Position numbers and translations under genes: made by a program. Positions 1 to 5,368 of a DNA stretch of 8,306 bases are shown in pieces (the stretch's first letter is position 1; every line of letters starts with the position of its first letter). The notes beneath the pieces were generated by a model, which saw nothing but the letters and a program-made list of their open reading frames with translations, ran no database searches and had not been told where the DNA came from. The stretch is taken from contig PMZB01000230.1 of assembly GCA_003170575.1 (NCBI GenBank), positions 1 through 8,306 of the forward strand, given 5' to 3'. Origin of the DNA: Chlamydiia bacterium (lineage in GTDB: Bacteria; Chlamydiota; Chlamydiia; Chlamydiales; FEN-1388).

Positions 1-6
1 GCCCAT
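1..6 (-). CDS. First two codons of a divergent gene leaving the left edge (partial)
   Basis: On the minus strand an ATG lies at 6-4, followed by a GGC codon that runs off the window. The motif AAGGAGG (17-11, minus strand) precedes it with a 4-base gap, which is a strong ribosome binding site. Only Met-Gly is visible, so nothing can be said about the product. The AT-rich DNA to its right would hold its promoter, shared with the plus-strand gene that begins near position 89. A chance match is possible, but a full-length Shine-Dalgarno at the correct distance beside an AT-rich region makes a real gene start the better reading. Confidence 0.45.
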
Positions 7-88
7 AGCTCCTCCTTAGTTTAAGTTTGATATATACATTAAAATTTTATTTAGTATATAGAAAAAGATTTGTATTGGAGGTCAAGCT
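7..88. promoter_or_regulatory. AT-rich divergent promoter region
   Basis: This short gap separates two oppositely directed starts, each with a good ribosome binding site (AAGGAGG at 17-11 on minus; GGAGG at 77-81 on plus). Positions 20-75 are very AT-rich. On the plus strand TTGATA (27-32) and TAGTAT (52-57) could be -35 and -10 elements, but the 19-base spacer is long and the match is only fair. The minus-strand promoter cannot be placed with confidence. A 10-bp AT palindrome sits at 40-49. The divergent arrangement is seen; the promoter boxes are inference. Confidence 0.35.
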
Positions 89-214
89 ATGGATGAGCCA
101 TCTCCATTTTTCGTGAAAAGCTGTACTATCGCAGAGATCGGCACAGGCACGAGAGTTGGATCTTTTGAACCAGCGAACAAGAGAAGGCGAATGTATGAAC
201 GTATCGTCAGTTGA
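89..214 (+). CDS. 41-residue ORF with strong RBS; leader or broken N-terminus of the kinase-like gene
   Basis: ATG at 89 is preceded by GGAGG (77-81) with a 7-base gap, the best ribosome binding site in this part of the window. The frame stays open for 41 codons to TGA at 212-214. The product begins MDEPSPFF and carries a basic run KRRR near residues 31-34. It overlaps the next ORF, which starts at 195 in another frame, by 20 bases. I recognise no family. Two readings fit: a small translated leader, or the true start of the downstream kinase-like gene cut off by a frame change near 195-212. The second agrees with the other lesions downstream. It is too short to judge by composition. Confidence 0.35.
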   Translation: MDEPSPFFVKSCTIAEIGTGTRVGSFEPANKRRRMYERIVS

Positions 215-395
215 AGAATCTAAAGGTTTTTCGCCTCTCAAGAGAGAGCCAAGAAAGATTACGTGGCAGGATCCTGCCACAGGAACAATCAGGGAACTTT
301 CCTATACCGTTGTATCAAAAGAGGAGGCTGTCAAAGGGGAAAGTAATGCCAATATGGTGTTCATGGCAGGAAACAAGGTAGCTGAAGAGAAATAA
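195..395 (+). CDS. 66-residue ORF, N-terminal piece of the kinase-like gene
   Basis: ATG at 195 has AGAAGG (182-187) 7 bases upstream and was preferred over the in-frame TTG at 156. The product begins MNVSSVEESK, is hydrophilic and mixed in charge, and has no signal peptide or membrane segment. It ends at TAA 393-395. The same frame stays open beyond the stop (reading ATHAIKFTGDVWKSL) straight into the next ORF. This suggests that the stop is a nonsense mutation inside a once longer gene, rather than a natural end. No family is recognised for this piece. If it is a real independent gene, its function is unknown. Confidence 0.4.
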   Translation: MNVSSVEESKGFSPLKREPRKITWQDPATGTIRELSYTVVSKEEAVKGESNANMVFMAGNKVAEEK

Positions 396-425
396 GCAAC
401 ACATGCGATCAAATTCACAGGAGAT

Positions 426-857
426 GTGTGGAAAAGCCTCACTCCAGAGCAACAAAAAGCTTGTATTGAAACACTTACTCAACAGGAGGCTCGAACCTTT
501 GAACAAGCCTTCTCCAGTGGTGCAGCGGTTATTGATGAGCAATTTCCCTCAGAAATAGCTGAGGAGATAAAAGCCGCTGTATCCTACACCTTGCCTTTGC
601 TTGCCGACGCTCTTCGTGGCAATCAAGAAGCCAAACTATCTTTCTATCATAAAGGCACAAAGAGCAAGCTTCAACTGGAACAGAAAGAGGATGGGTCGTT
701 TGAGTTGCGTTGCATTGGCGGAAAACTTGGTGAAGGGACGACTGCAATGGTTCTCAAAATGGCGGGGATCAATATCCCGAAAAACCTCCAAGAAGCGAAT
801 GAAGGCTGGACTGGTGTATATTATGCTCCCATGAAAAAAGATTTTGAAACAAAATAA
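426..857 (+). CDS. Middle piece of kinase-like gene: helical region plus glycine-rich loop
   Basis: This 143-codon ORF uses GTG at 426. AGGAG (419-423) is only 2 bases away, too close to be a good ribosome binding site, so independent initiation is doubtful. Residues 5-65 look helical. Residues 70-111 look like beta strands leading to the glycine-rich loop Gly102-x-Gly104-x-x-Ala107-x-Val109 followed by Lys111, as at the start of a kinase N-lobe. The frame ends at TAA 855-857, just past an A6 run, while the kinase sequence continues in the next frame (+1). On its own it lacks every catalytic motif. The best reading is a fragment of a larger broken gene. I do not recognise the N-terminal part. 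Confidence 0.5.
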   Translation: MWKSLTPEQQKACIETLTQQEARTFEQAFSSGAAVIDEQFPSEIAEEIKAAVSYTLPLLADALRGNQEAKLSFYHKGTKSKLQLEQKEDGSFELRCIGGKLGEGTTAMVLKMAGINIPKNLQEANEGWTGVYYAPMKKDFETK

Positions 858-1461
858 CGTCCCTCATTTGATGGAGTATATTGGAGTGAGGATGAAGGGG
901 AATGGAGTTGTTGCGGCAATGGCAAGGATATATAAGGGTGATCTTAACAAAATAGTGATAAAGCCCCCAACAAATGATTCAGAGCGGCTTGAGCGGCTTC
1001 AAAAGATAGAGCAAATTCTTGAGATGGTCATAGCAGTGCATAGACTGCATATAGTTATAAGCGACTTCAAACCAGGCAACATCCTCCAAGATGGCCGCAA
1101 TATCTTCCTTTCAGACCTTGCTGGACTAATCCGTGAGGGAGATCCGTATGGGACCCTTACTCCATTCTATTTTGACCCTCGAGAAGGAGGTATTGGTGCT
1201 CCTGCGGACCACAAGGCAGATTTGTATGCAGCCGGCCTTACCATCTTCGAGCTGCTGCATGGCCCTTTTGATCCTAATTTAGTTCAACCAACCGATTTCG
1301 TCCGAACCCACCTTAATCTCGACGACCCCATGGACTACGCCATCAAGCTTTTGACCCTAGAAAACAAGGCTGAGCGTCCTCCACTCACCTCCATCCTGGG
1401 CATAGTCAGAGAAGAGATTGGCCGGCTCGAGCACAAAATTGGGGAACACCAAGTTATTTGA
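844..1461 (+). CDS. C-lobe piece of a serine/threonine protein kinase-like protein
   Basis: The frame is open from TTG 844, which has no Shine-Dalgarno. ATG 892, with GGAG at 883-886, is the most plausible independent start. Numbered from 844, residues 6-36 resemble the end of the N-lobe and the hinge. Residues 66-81 match the catalytic loop, with Asp74, Lys76 and Asn79 kept, but the usual His-Arg before the Asp is Ile-Ser. The metal-binding DFG is Asp91-Leu-Ala followed by Gly94. Thr104-to-Glu114 resembles the T-loop/APE region. Asp126-Leu-Tyr-x-x-Gly is subdomain IX, and an Arg-Pro near residue 178 is subdomain XI. Without a glycine loop this piece cannot be a complete kinase. It lies 82 bases before sctJ on the same strand, so the ancestral protein could have been a secreted effector; that link rests on position only. 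Confidence 0.6.
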   Translation: MKQNNVPHLMEYIGVRMKGNGVVAAMARIYKGDLNKIVIKPPTNDSERLERLQKIEQILEMVIAVHRLHIVISDFKPGNILQDGRNIFLSDLAGLIREGDPYGTLTPFYFDPREGGIGAPADHKADLYAAGLTIFELLHGPFDPNLVQPTDFVRTHLNLDDPMDYAIKLLTLENKAERPPLTSILGIVREEIGRLEHKIGEHQVI

Positions 1462-1486
1462 CAAGAAAAAAAAACTCACTGAAAAT
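1458..1486 (+). promoter_or_regulatory. Sigma-66/sigma-70 type promoter candidate for the T3SS operon
   Basis: A perfect -35 hexamer TTGACA (1458-1463) is followed by a 17-base spacer and GAAAAT (1481-1486), 4 of 6 to the -10 consensus. The spacer holds an A9 run (1466-1474); AT-rich spacers are known in chlamydial promoters. Transcription would begin near 1493, giving a leader of about 50 bases before the sctJ ATG at 1544. The -35 overlaps the stop codon of the kinase-like gene, which would let the secretion operon be expressed apart from that gene. Seen: hexamers and spacing. Inferred: use. Confidence 0.5.
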
Positions 1487-1543
1487 TCATGCCTCGCGTT
1501 AAGATCACTCAATAGAAGAGAATTTTGCAAAAGAGCTGTAATT

Positions 1544-2542
1544 ATGAAAACTGATGCTGCATGTAAAAAGCCATTATTGGCAGTGCTAAGATTATTTTTA
1601 TTTTTTTGTCTTGCACTTCTTTTTACAGGATGTTCGTCCCAAAAGACCATCACCAATGGTGTTGAGGAGCGAGATGCTAATGAAATCTTAGTGCTTCTTG
1701 CTTCCAAAGGGATTGAAGCGTACAAAATCAAAGAAAAGACAGAGGGTGCAGGTGCAGGCGGCGGGCCGGTTCTGTGGGACATTGCTGTAGACCAGGATAG
1801 AGCTAATGAAGCAATGGAGATATTAAATACAAATGGCCTTCCAAGAAGGCGTACGCAGCATCTTTTGGAGCTTTTCACATCAGGAGGGCTTGTCCCCTCG
1901 GAGATGCAGGAAAAAATTCGGTACCAAGCAGGGCTTGCAGAACAGATTGCGGGCACTATTCGGAAGATTGATGGAGTCCTTGACGCTGACGTACAGCTTT
2001 CTTTCCCAGAGGAAGATCCGCTTAATCCTACCAAAATAAAAGGAGCAGTCACAGCATCTGTCTACGTAAAACATAATGGAATTTTAGATAACCCGAATAG
2101 CCAGCTCGTCACAAAAATTAGAAGACTTGTTGCAGCGAGTGTTCAGGGACTTAATTTTGAAAACGTTACTGTCATCGGAGAAAGAGCACGTTTTTCCGAA
2201 GCGGCCGCACAGATTAAGGAGACTGCACATTCAGGTAATGAGGAAATGGTGAAAGTGTGGGGCGTAGTAGTTGCAAAACCTGCTGTAGGATATTTTCAAG
2301 CTCTCTTTTTCACACTTACAGCATTACTTGCGCTGTTTGTTATCATAACTCTTTGGCTTGTCTGGAAAGTATTACCTGTAGCACGGCATGCAGGAGGCAT
2401 TCGGACAATTTTCTCGCTCCATCCGTTTGAGCTGGAGGAATTGGCTAAAAATATCGAAGAAGAGGAAAAACCAAAAGAACCGCCAAAAACTCCCCCAGCG
2501 GCAGGTGGGCCTAAAGTCCAAGAAAATGTGGAGTCAACTTAA
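1544..2542 (+). CDS. sctJ: Type III secretion inner-membrane ring lipoprotein SctJ (CdsJ/YscJ family)
   Basis: SctJ forms the periplasmic-side inner-membrane ring of the injectisome with SctD; it is the relative of flagellar FliF. The product has 332 residues, close to the Chlamydia protein CT559. ATG 1544 was chosen because it opens a lipoprotein signal peptide: Lys8-Lys9, a hydrophobic stretch 11-28 and the lipobox FTGC with the lipidated Cys at 30. The frame is open upstream to 1418, but that would bury the signal. A weak AAGAG lies 8 bases upstream. Residues 31-100 and 115-190 carry the two ring-building domains; the segment after the hallmark GLPRR reads through EMQEKIRYQAGLAEQIAGTI and then DADVQLSFPEED. 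A transmembrane helix at about 251-273 precedes a cytoplasmic tail ending in a Glu/Lys/Pro-rich stretch. It is the first gene of the secretion operon, 10 bases before the next start. Confidence 0.93.
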   Translation: MKTDAACKKPLLAVLRLFLFFCLALLFTGCSSQKTITNGVEERDANEILVLLASKGIEAYKIKEKTEGAGAGGGPVLWDIAVDQDRANEAMEILNTNGLPRRRTQHLLELFTSGGLVPSEMQEKIRYQAGLAEQIAGTIRKIDGVLDADVQLSFPEEDPLNPTKIKGAVTASVYVKHNGILDNPNSQLVTKIRRLVAASVQGLNFENVTVIGERARFSEAAAQIKETAHSGNEEMVKVWGVVVAKPAVGYFQALFFTLTALLALFVIITLWLVWKVLPVARHAGGIRTIFSLHPFELEELAKNIEEEEKPKEPPKTPPAAGGPKVQENVEST

Positions 2543-2552
2543 GAGGGCGTAG

Positions 2553-3377
2553 ATGAGTGCCTTGGCGGAAAGTTTCTTAAAAGCTCTTTTGGATAAAGTT
2601 CCACGAGAAGTGCTGCAGAGTGTTGACGTCTTGGCTCCAGAAATTGCTGAGCGCGTGAAAGCTGTGGCAACAGTTGAAAGTAAACCCCTACAGAGTTTTT
2701 TTATAGCGCCCAAGGAGATTCTTTCACGCTTACATCCAAGTTGGTTTGAAGATGTGATTGCCGCCTGTCCTGAGTCTTTGCGGTCAGGAGCCTTGCTGGC
2801 AATGCAAGAAGAGATAGGCATTGCGAAAAAAACATTTTCAGAGCAGGTGAGAGGCTTTTTGCTTCAGCAAGTTCTTTCTCAATGGAGTGAAAGATCTGTA
2901 AGAGATGTGGAGAGAACGGAGCTTCCCTTTTTGAAAACATGCTCTGCAGAAGAGCTTCATACTCTTGCTGATCTTATTTCTTTATATGCCTTAGTTCCGG
3001 ATGTCAGAAAATTGGTAGAAAAGAAAAAGCTGCAAATGCTTTTTGAGCGGCTTTCTCCCATCCAGCAAAAGTATTTAAAGGAACTTCTTCAAGGCAAAAG
3101 ATTTCAACCAAGCTCTCCAATTGAGTTTAAGGCATTTATCCAACTTACACCTCCGGAAGCTTTAGAGATGTTGCATACAGAAGGCTTGATAAAGTTAGGA
3201 ATGGTACTTAAAAGTGAAGCAGCTCCAACTTGTTGGCTGGTGGTTCATCGAATGGACAAAAAATCTGCCCTTCTAGTTCAGCGGGGAAAGGATGTTGAAA
3301 AAGTGCCTTGTGAACCGAAACAGTTGCAGAAGAAATTTATTCACGCATATCAGTTTTTGCAAAGAGGTGACAAGTGA
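2553..3377 (+). CDS. CT560-like T3SS operon protein; SctK-position candidate sorting-platform component
   Basis: The gene lies between sctJ and sctL, exactly where Chlamydia has CT560 and where Yersinia and others have the sctK (yscK) gene. The ATG has AGAGGG (2542-2547) 5 bases upstream. The 274-residue product has no signal peptide or membrane segment, is rich in Leu, Glu and Lys, and is predicted by eye to be mostly helical. The motifs SFFIAPKEIL and LHPSWFEDVI sit near residues 48-70, and TPPEALEMLHTEGLIKLGM near 205-225. The N-terminal part (about 1-25) is amphipathic. SctK proteins link the C-ring pods to SctD, and sequence identity within that family is very low. The SctK assignment here is positional inference; homology to CT560 is from memory of gene order and protein size. 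The last bases overlap the GTG of sctL (GTGA), so translation is probably coupled. Confidence 0.8.
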   Translation: MSALAESFLKALLDKVPREVLQSVDVLAPEIAERVKAVATVESKPLQSFFIAPKEILSRLHPSWFEDVIAACPESLRSGALLAMQEEIGIAKKTFSEQVRGFLLQQVLSQWSERSVRDVERTELPFLKTCSAEELHTLADLISLYALVPDVRKLVEKKKLQMLFERLSPIQQKYLKELLQGKRFQPSSPIEFKAFIQLTPPEALEMLHTEGLIKLGMVLKSEAAPTCWLVVHRMDKKSALLVQRGKDVEKVPCEPKQLQKKFIHAYQFLQRGDK

Positions 3378-4027
3378 CGGAGAGTACTAAAAAGTTATTC
3401 GTGCTAATAGATGGCCGCCCTATTGCCCCTCAGGGAAAACGACTTCCTCAAGAGGCTTATTCTACCCTGCTTGATTGCCAAGAGCTTCTTGCAACCGTGA
3501 AGAAGGACGCAGATGAGTATCGAAAGAGCGTGGCAGCTGAGTGTGAGGAAATCAAGAAACGCGCTGAAATAGAAGGATTTGCTGCTGGATATGATCAGTG
3601 GACGCAGATGGTTGCATCTCTTGAGAAAGAGATTGGGCGAGTAAAGGGTGAGCTCCAAAAAGTTGTGATGAATGTTGCGATAAAGGCGGCCAAGAAAATT
3701 GTAACAACTGAGCTTACAGTGAACCCTCAAGTGACGCTTGACATGGTGACAAATACCCTCAAAACAGTTGCTCAGCACAAGAGGATTGTGGTCTATGTAA
3801 GTAAGCCGGATTATGAGCTTATAGAAAAGGAGAAAAATAAACTTAAAGTTGTGTTTGAAGAGCTTGAGTCTTTAGCTATACGAGAAAGAGATGACCTGGA
3901 AGTAGGCGATTTTATTGTTGAAACAGAAGGCGGCATTATTAATGCCAGAATAAAGGATCGATGGCGTACTCTGGAAGCTGCTCTTGAATCGCTAGGTGCT
4001 ACAGTGTCGGGTAAGGAGGCCTCATGA
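3374..4027 (+). CDS. sctL: Type III secretion stator protein SctL (CdsL, YscL/FliH family)
   Basis: SctL binds the cytoplasmic ATPase SctN, restrains its activity and connects it to the C-ring pods; FliH is the flagellar counterpart. The product has 217 residues, near the size of Chlamydia CT561. GTG 3374 overlaps the upstream TGA by 3 bases, with AGAGG (3363-3367) 6 bases before it. Residues 30-100 form a charged helix or coiled coil that contains EGFAAGYDQW, the Gly-x-x-x-Gly-like segment typical of FliH/YscL. The C-terminal domain shows the family signature DDLEVGDFIVETEGGIINAR at about 170-190, followed by KDRWRTLEAAL. No membrane segment is present, as expected for a cytoplasmic protein. 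The 3' end overlaps sctR by 4 bases (ATGA). Confidence 0.92.
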   Translation: MTESTKKLFVLIDGRPIAPQGKRLPQEAYSTLLDCQELLATVKKDADEYRKSVAAECEEIKKRAEIEGFAAGYDQWTQMVASLEKEIGRVKGELQKVVMNVAIKAAKKIVTTELTVNPQVTLDMVTNTLKTVAQHKRIVVYVSKPDYELIEKEKNKLKVVFEELESLAIRERDDLEVGDFIVETEGGIINARIKDRWRTLEAALESLGATVSGKEAS

Positions 4028-4875
4028 ATAAGCGAATAATGGTGTATATTAGTCTCTTTTTTTGTCTTTGGTTTCCTGCTCTTTCCTATGCACAAACTGC
4101 ACCCGAGCAACCTTTTCAAAATAGAGTGTCCCCTGGCCCTCGAGGCGGAGCAAAAAAAACTCCGACAACAGAGAGAAGCCCCATAACCTCTTTGGAAGGG
4201 TTGGAACGGCCATCTCTTGTTGTCCAAGCTTCAGCTCTTGTGTTCATGTCCACCTTGCCTTTTTTGGTTATGATTCTTTCTTCATTTGTGAAGATTGTTG
4301 TGGTGCTTTCTCTTTTAAGAAACGCCCTTGGCGTACAGCAGGCGCCTCCTAACCAGGTTATTAACGGGATCGCATTTCTTTTGAGTATCTATGTGATGTT
4401 TCCTACGGGGCTAAAAATGTATGAGGCGACAAAAGAAATGGTTCAGTCAAGAGAAGTGCCTAAGGAGCTTGTCTCTGCTGATTCTGCTGAATATATAATC
4501 GCTCTCGCTTCAAAGGCGAGAGAACCTCTTCGCGAATTTTTAAAAAATAACTCGATAGTCAAGCATCAAAGAACATTTTACCGAAGCGTCTACAGGGTTC
4601 TTCCGGAGGACTACCGCGACGATCTTAAGCCAGATGATTTTCTTGTTCTGGTGCCTTCGTTTATTGCCAGCCAATTAAAGTCGGCTTTTGAAATAGGGGT
4701 TCTTATCTACGTTCCATTTTTTGTCATAGATCTTGTAGTATCAAATATTTTGCTTGCTATGGGTATGATGATGCTCTCTCCGGTAACGATTTCCATGCCG
4801 TTAAAATTATTTTTACTTGTAATGCTCGACGGCTGGACATTACTTATTGAGGGCCTTGTATCAACGTTTAAATAG
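4024..4875 (+). CDS. sctR: Type III secretion export-gate protein SctR (CdsR, YscR/FliP family)
   Basis: SctR forms the core of the export gate in the inner membrane with SctS and SctT. AAGGAGG (4013-4019) lies 4 bases before the ATG, the best ribosome binding site of the operon. The 283-residue product begins with a cleavable-type signal peptide (Lys3-Arg4, hydrophobic 6-18, likely cut after Ala23), as in FliP. A Pro-rich, weakly conserved stretch at about 24-60 follows. Family hallmarks are SSFVKIVVVLSLLRNALGVQ, with QQAPPNQVINGIAFLLS just after it in TM2, and the paired C-terminal helices with PSFIASQLKSAFEIGVLIYV and the VSNILLAMGMMMLSP loop. The family match is very strong. The Pro-rich segment makes the periplasmic N-terminus longer than in Yersinia-type SctR, though chlamydial SctR proteins are also long. 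Confidence 0.96.
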   Translation: MNKRIMVYISLFFCLWFPALSYAQTAPEQPFQNRVSPGPRGGAKKTPTTERSPITSLEGLERPSLVVQASALVFMSTLPFLVMILSSFVKIVVVLSLLRNALGVQQAPPNQVINGIAFLLSIYVMFPTGLKMYEATKEMVQSREVPKELVSADSAEYIIALASKAREPLREFLKNNSIVKHQRTFYRSVYRVLPEDYRDDLKPDDFLVLVPSFIASQLKSAFEIGVLIYVPFFVIDLVVSNILLAMGMMMLSPVTISMPLKLFLLVMLDGWTLLIEGLVSTFK

Positions 4876-4883
4876 GATTTGCC

Positions 4884-5162
4884 GTGATTCATGCACAGAT
4901 TGTTCAGTGTGCCTATCAAGGGCTGCTTCTTATCTTGATTTTGTCTGCTCCGCCCGTGCTGATAAGTATGTTTTTGGGAACTGTTGTCGCTATTTTTCAG
5001 GCAGCAACACAGATTCAGGAGCAAACGCTTTCTTTTGTCGTCAAACTTGTAGCTGTTACACTTTCTCTTATCTTGATGGGAACATGGCTAGGAGCTCAAA
5101 TCATGAACTTTGCGCTCAACATTTTCACAAACTTTCCTGTCTGGGTTCTCTCCTCAGGATAG
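4884..5162 (+). CDS. sctS: Type III secretion export-gate protein SctS (CdsS, YscS/FliQ family)
   Basis: SctS wraps the SctR/SctT gate complex at the inner membrane. The product has 92 residues, the normal size for the family (Chlamydia CT563 is similar). It has two hydrophobic hairpin helices, at about 13-39 and 52-78. They flank the FliQ signature FQAATQIQEQTLSFVVKLVA, in which the Gln-rich loop is typical. GTG 4884 is the start, with AGGA (4873-4876) 7 bases upstream and an 8-base gap after sctR. The frame ends at TAG 5160-5162. In Chlamydia sctT (CT564) follows. Here the next 200 bases contain no sctT and instead hold a strong terminator, so sctS is the last gene of this operon. Confidence 0.95.
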   Translation: MIHAQIVQCAYQGLLLILILSAPPVLISMFLGTVVAIFQAATQIQEQTLSFVVKLVAVTLSLILMGTWLGAQIMNFALNIFTNFPVWVLSSG

Positions 5163-5209
5163 AAGTCTGAAAATGACGAAGGCTCTGTATCTGTCAGCGA
5201 GCGCCGGAA

Positions 5210-5365
5210 TAAGGGACTGGAAAACAATAAGGGTTCATGGGAAGCCCCCGCCTTCGGCGGGGGCTTCCCATGAACCGCTTTTTTACCGATTTTAGAATGA
5301 TCGTCAACAGATCAATGGTCGTAGCCAGACAAGAATCGTATAGGTTATTTTTGCCCAGTCCCTTA
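5210..5365. repeat. 11-bp inverted repeat enclosing the terminator region
   Basis: TAAGGGACTGG at 5210-5220 recurs in reverse complement as CCAGTCCCTTA at 5355-5365. The arms are exact over 11 bp and enclose about 134 bases that include the 21-bp hairpin. The right arm ends 3 bases before the stop codon of the collagen-like gene. The arms could pair in RNA as an outer stem, or be the ends of a small non-autonomous element. No flanking target duplication is clear. By chance an 11-bp match this close is unlikely but not impossible. Confidence 0.45.
5232..5283 (+). terminator. Strong intrinsic terminator after sctS (perfect 21-bp stem)
   Basis: Bases 5232-5252 pair without mismatch with 5256-5276 around a TTC loop (5253-5255). 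The stem is very GC-rich near the loop (GCCCCCGCC / GGCGGGGGC). On the plus strand it is followed by CTTTTTTA (5278 onward), a classic U tract, so it should end the T3SS transcript. On the minus strand the same hairpin is followed by CTTATTGTTTT, a weaker U-rich tail. It could therefore also stop transcripts of the convergent collagen-like gene. Confidence 0.9.
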
Positions 5366-5368
5366 AGG

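Larger units (their letters stand above)
195..1461 (+). pseudogene. Serine/threonine protein kinase-like gene, apparently broken by a stop and a frameshift
   Basis: Three consecutive ORFs together read as one protein with a kinase domain at its C-terminal end. A glycine-rich loop (LGEGTTAMVLK, codons ending near 758) lies in the middle piece. The catalytic loop SDFKPGN, the DFG-like SDLAG, a TLTPFYFDPRE activation-segment end and the subdomain IX motif DLYAAGLTIFELL lie in the last piece. Two lesions separate them. An in-frame TAA at 393-395 is followed by 30 more bases of open frame before the next GTG. A frame change lies near the A6 run at 834-839, where removal of one A joins the halves as MKKILKQNNVPHLMEY. 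The region between the glycine loop and the 'PHLMEYIG' strand looks too short for a normal N-lobe, and I see no clear VAIK lysine or helix-C glutamate, so more than one base may be missing. Alternatives are separate small proteins, or sequencing error in the A6 run. It is not the Pkn5 context of Chlamydia as far as I recall. Confidence 0.6.

Noticed and set aside
38..54. AT palindrome TAAAATTTTATT shared by both window ends (40-51 and 8273-8284)
   Set aside because: Such short A/T-only matches are expected in AT-rich intergenic DNA, and no flanking similarity extends them.
601..834. Frame with FVAIKKPN resembling the kinase VAIK motif
   Set aside because: It is in a different frame from the glycine-loop piece, which reads as a better protein over the same bases. 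The match is short and likely chance.
1357..2052. Long minus-strand ORF of 231 codons over sctJ
   Set aside because: It lies opposite the kinase end and the well-supported sctJ coding region, is Ser/Leu-rich as antisense frames often are, and has no recognisable domain.
5172..5295. Small ORF from ATG 5172 between sctS and the terminator, as a possible remnant of sctT
   Set aside because: It reads straight through the perfect terminator hairpin, has only a weak ribosome binding site, and its sequence has no hydrophobic segments as SctT would.
5298..5314. TGATC/GATCA inverted repeat as a terminator for the collagen-like gene
   Set aside because: The 5-bp AT-rich stem with a 7-base loop and no U tract is too weak. 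The 21-bp hairpin further on is the better candidate.
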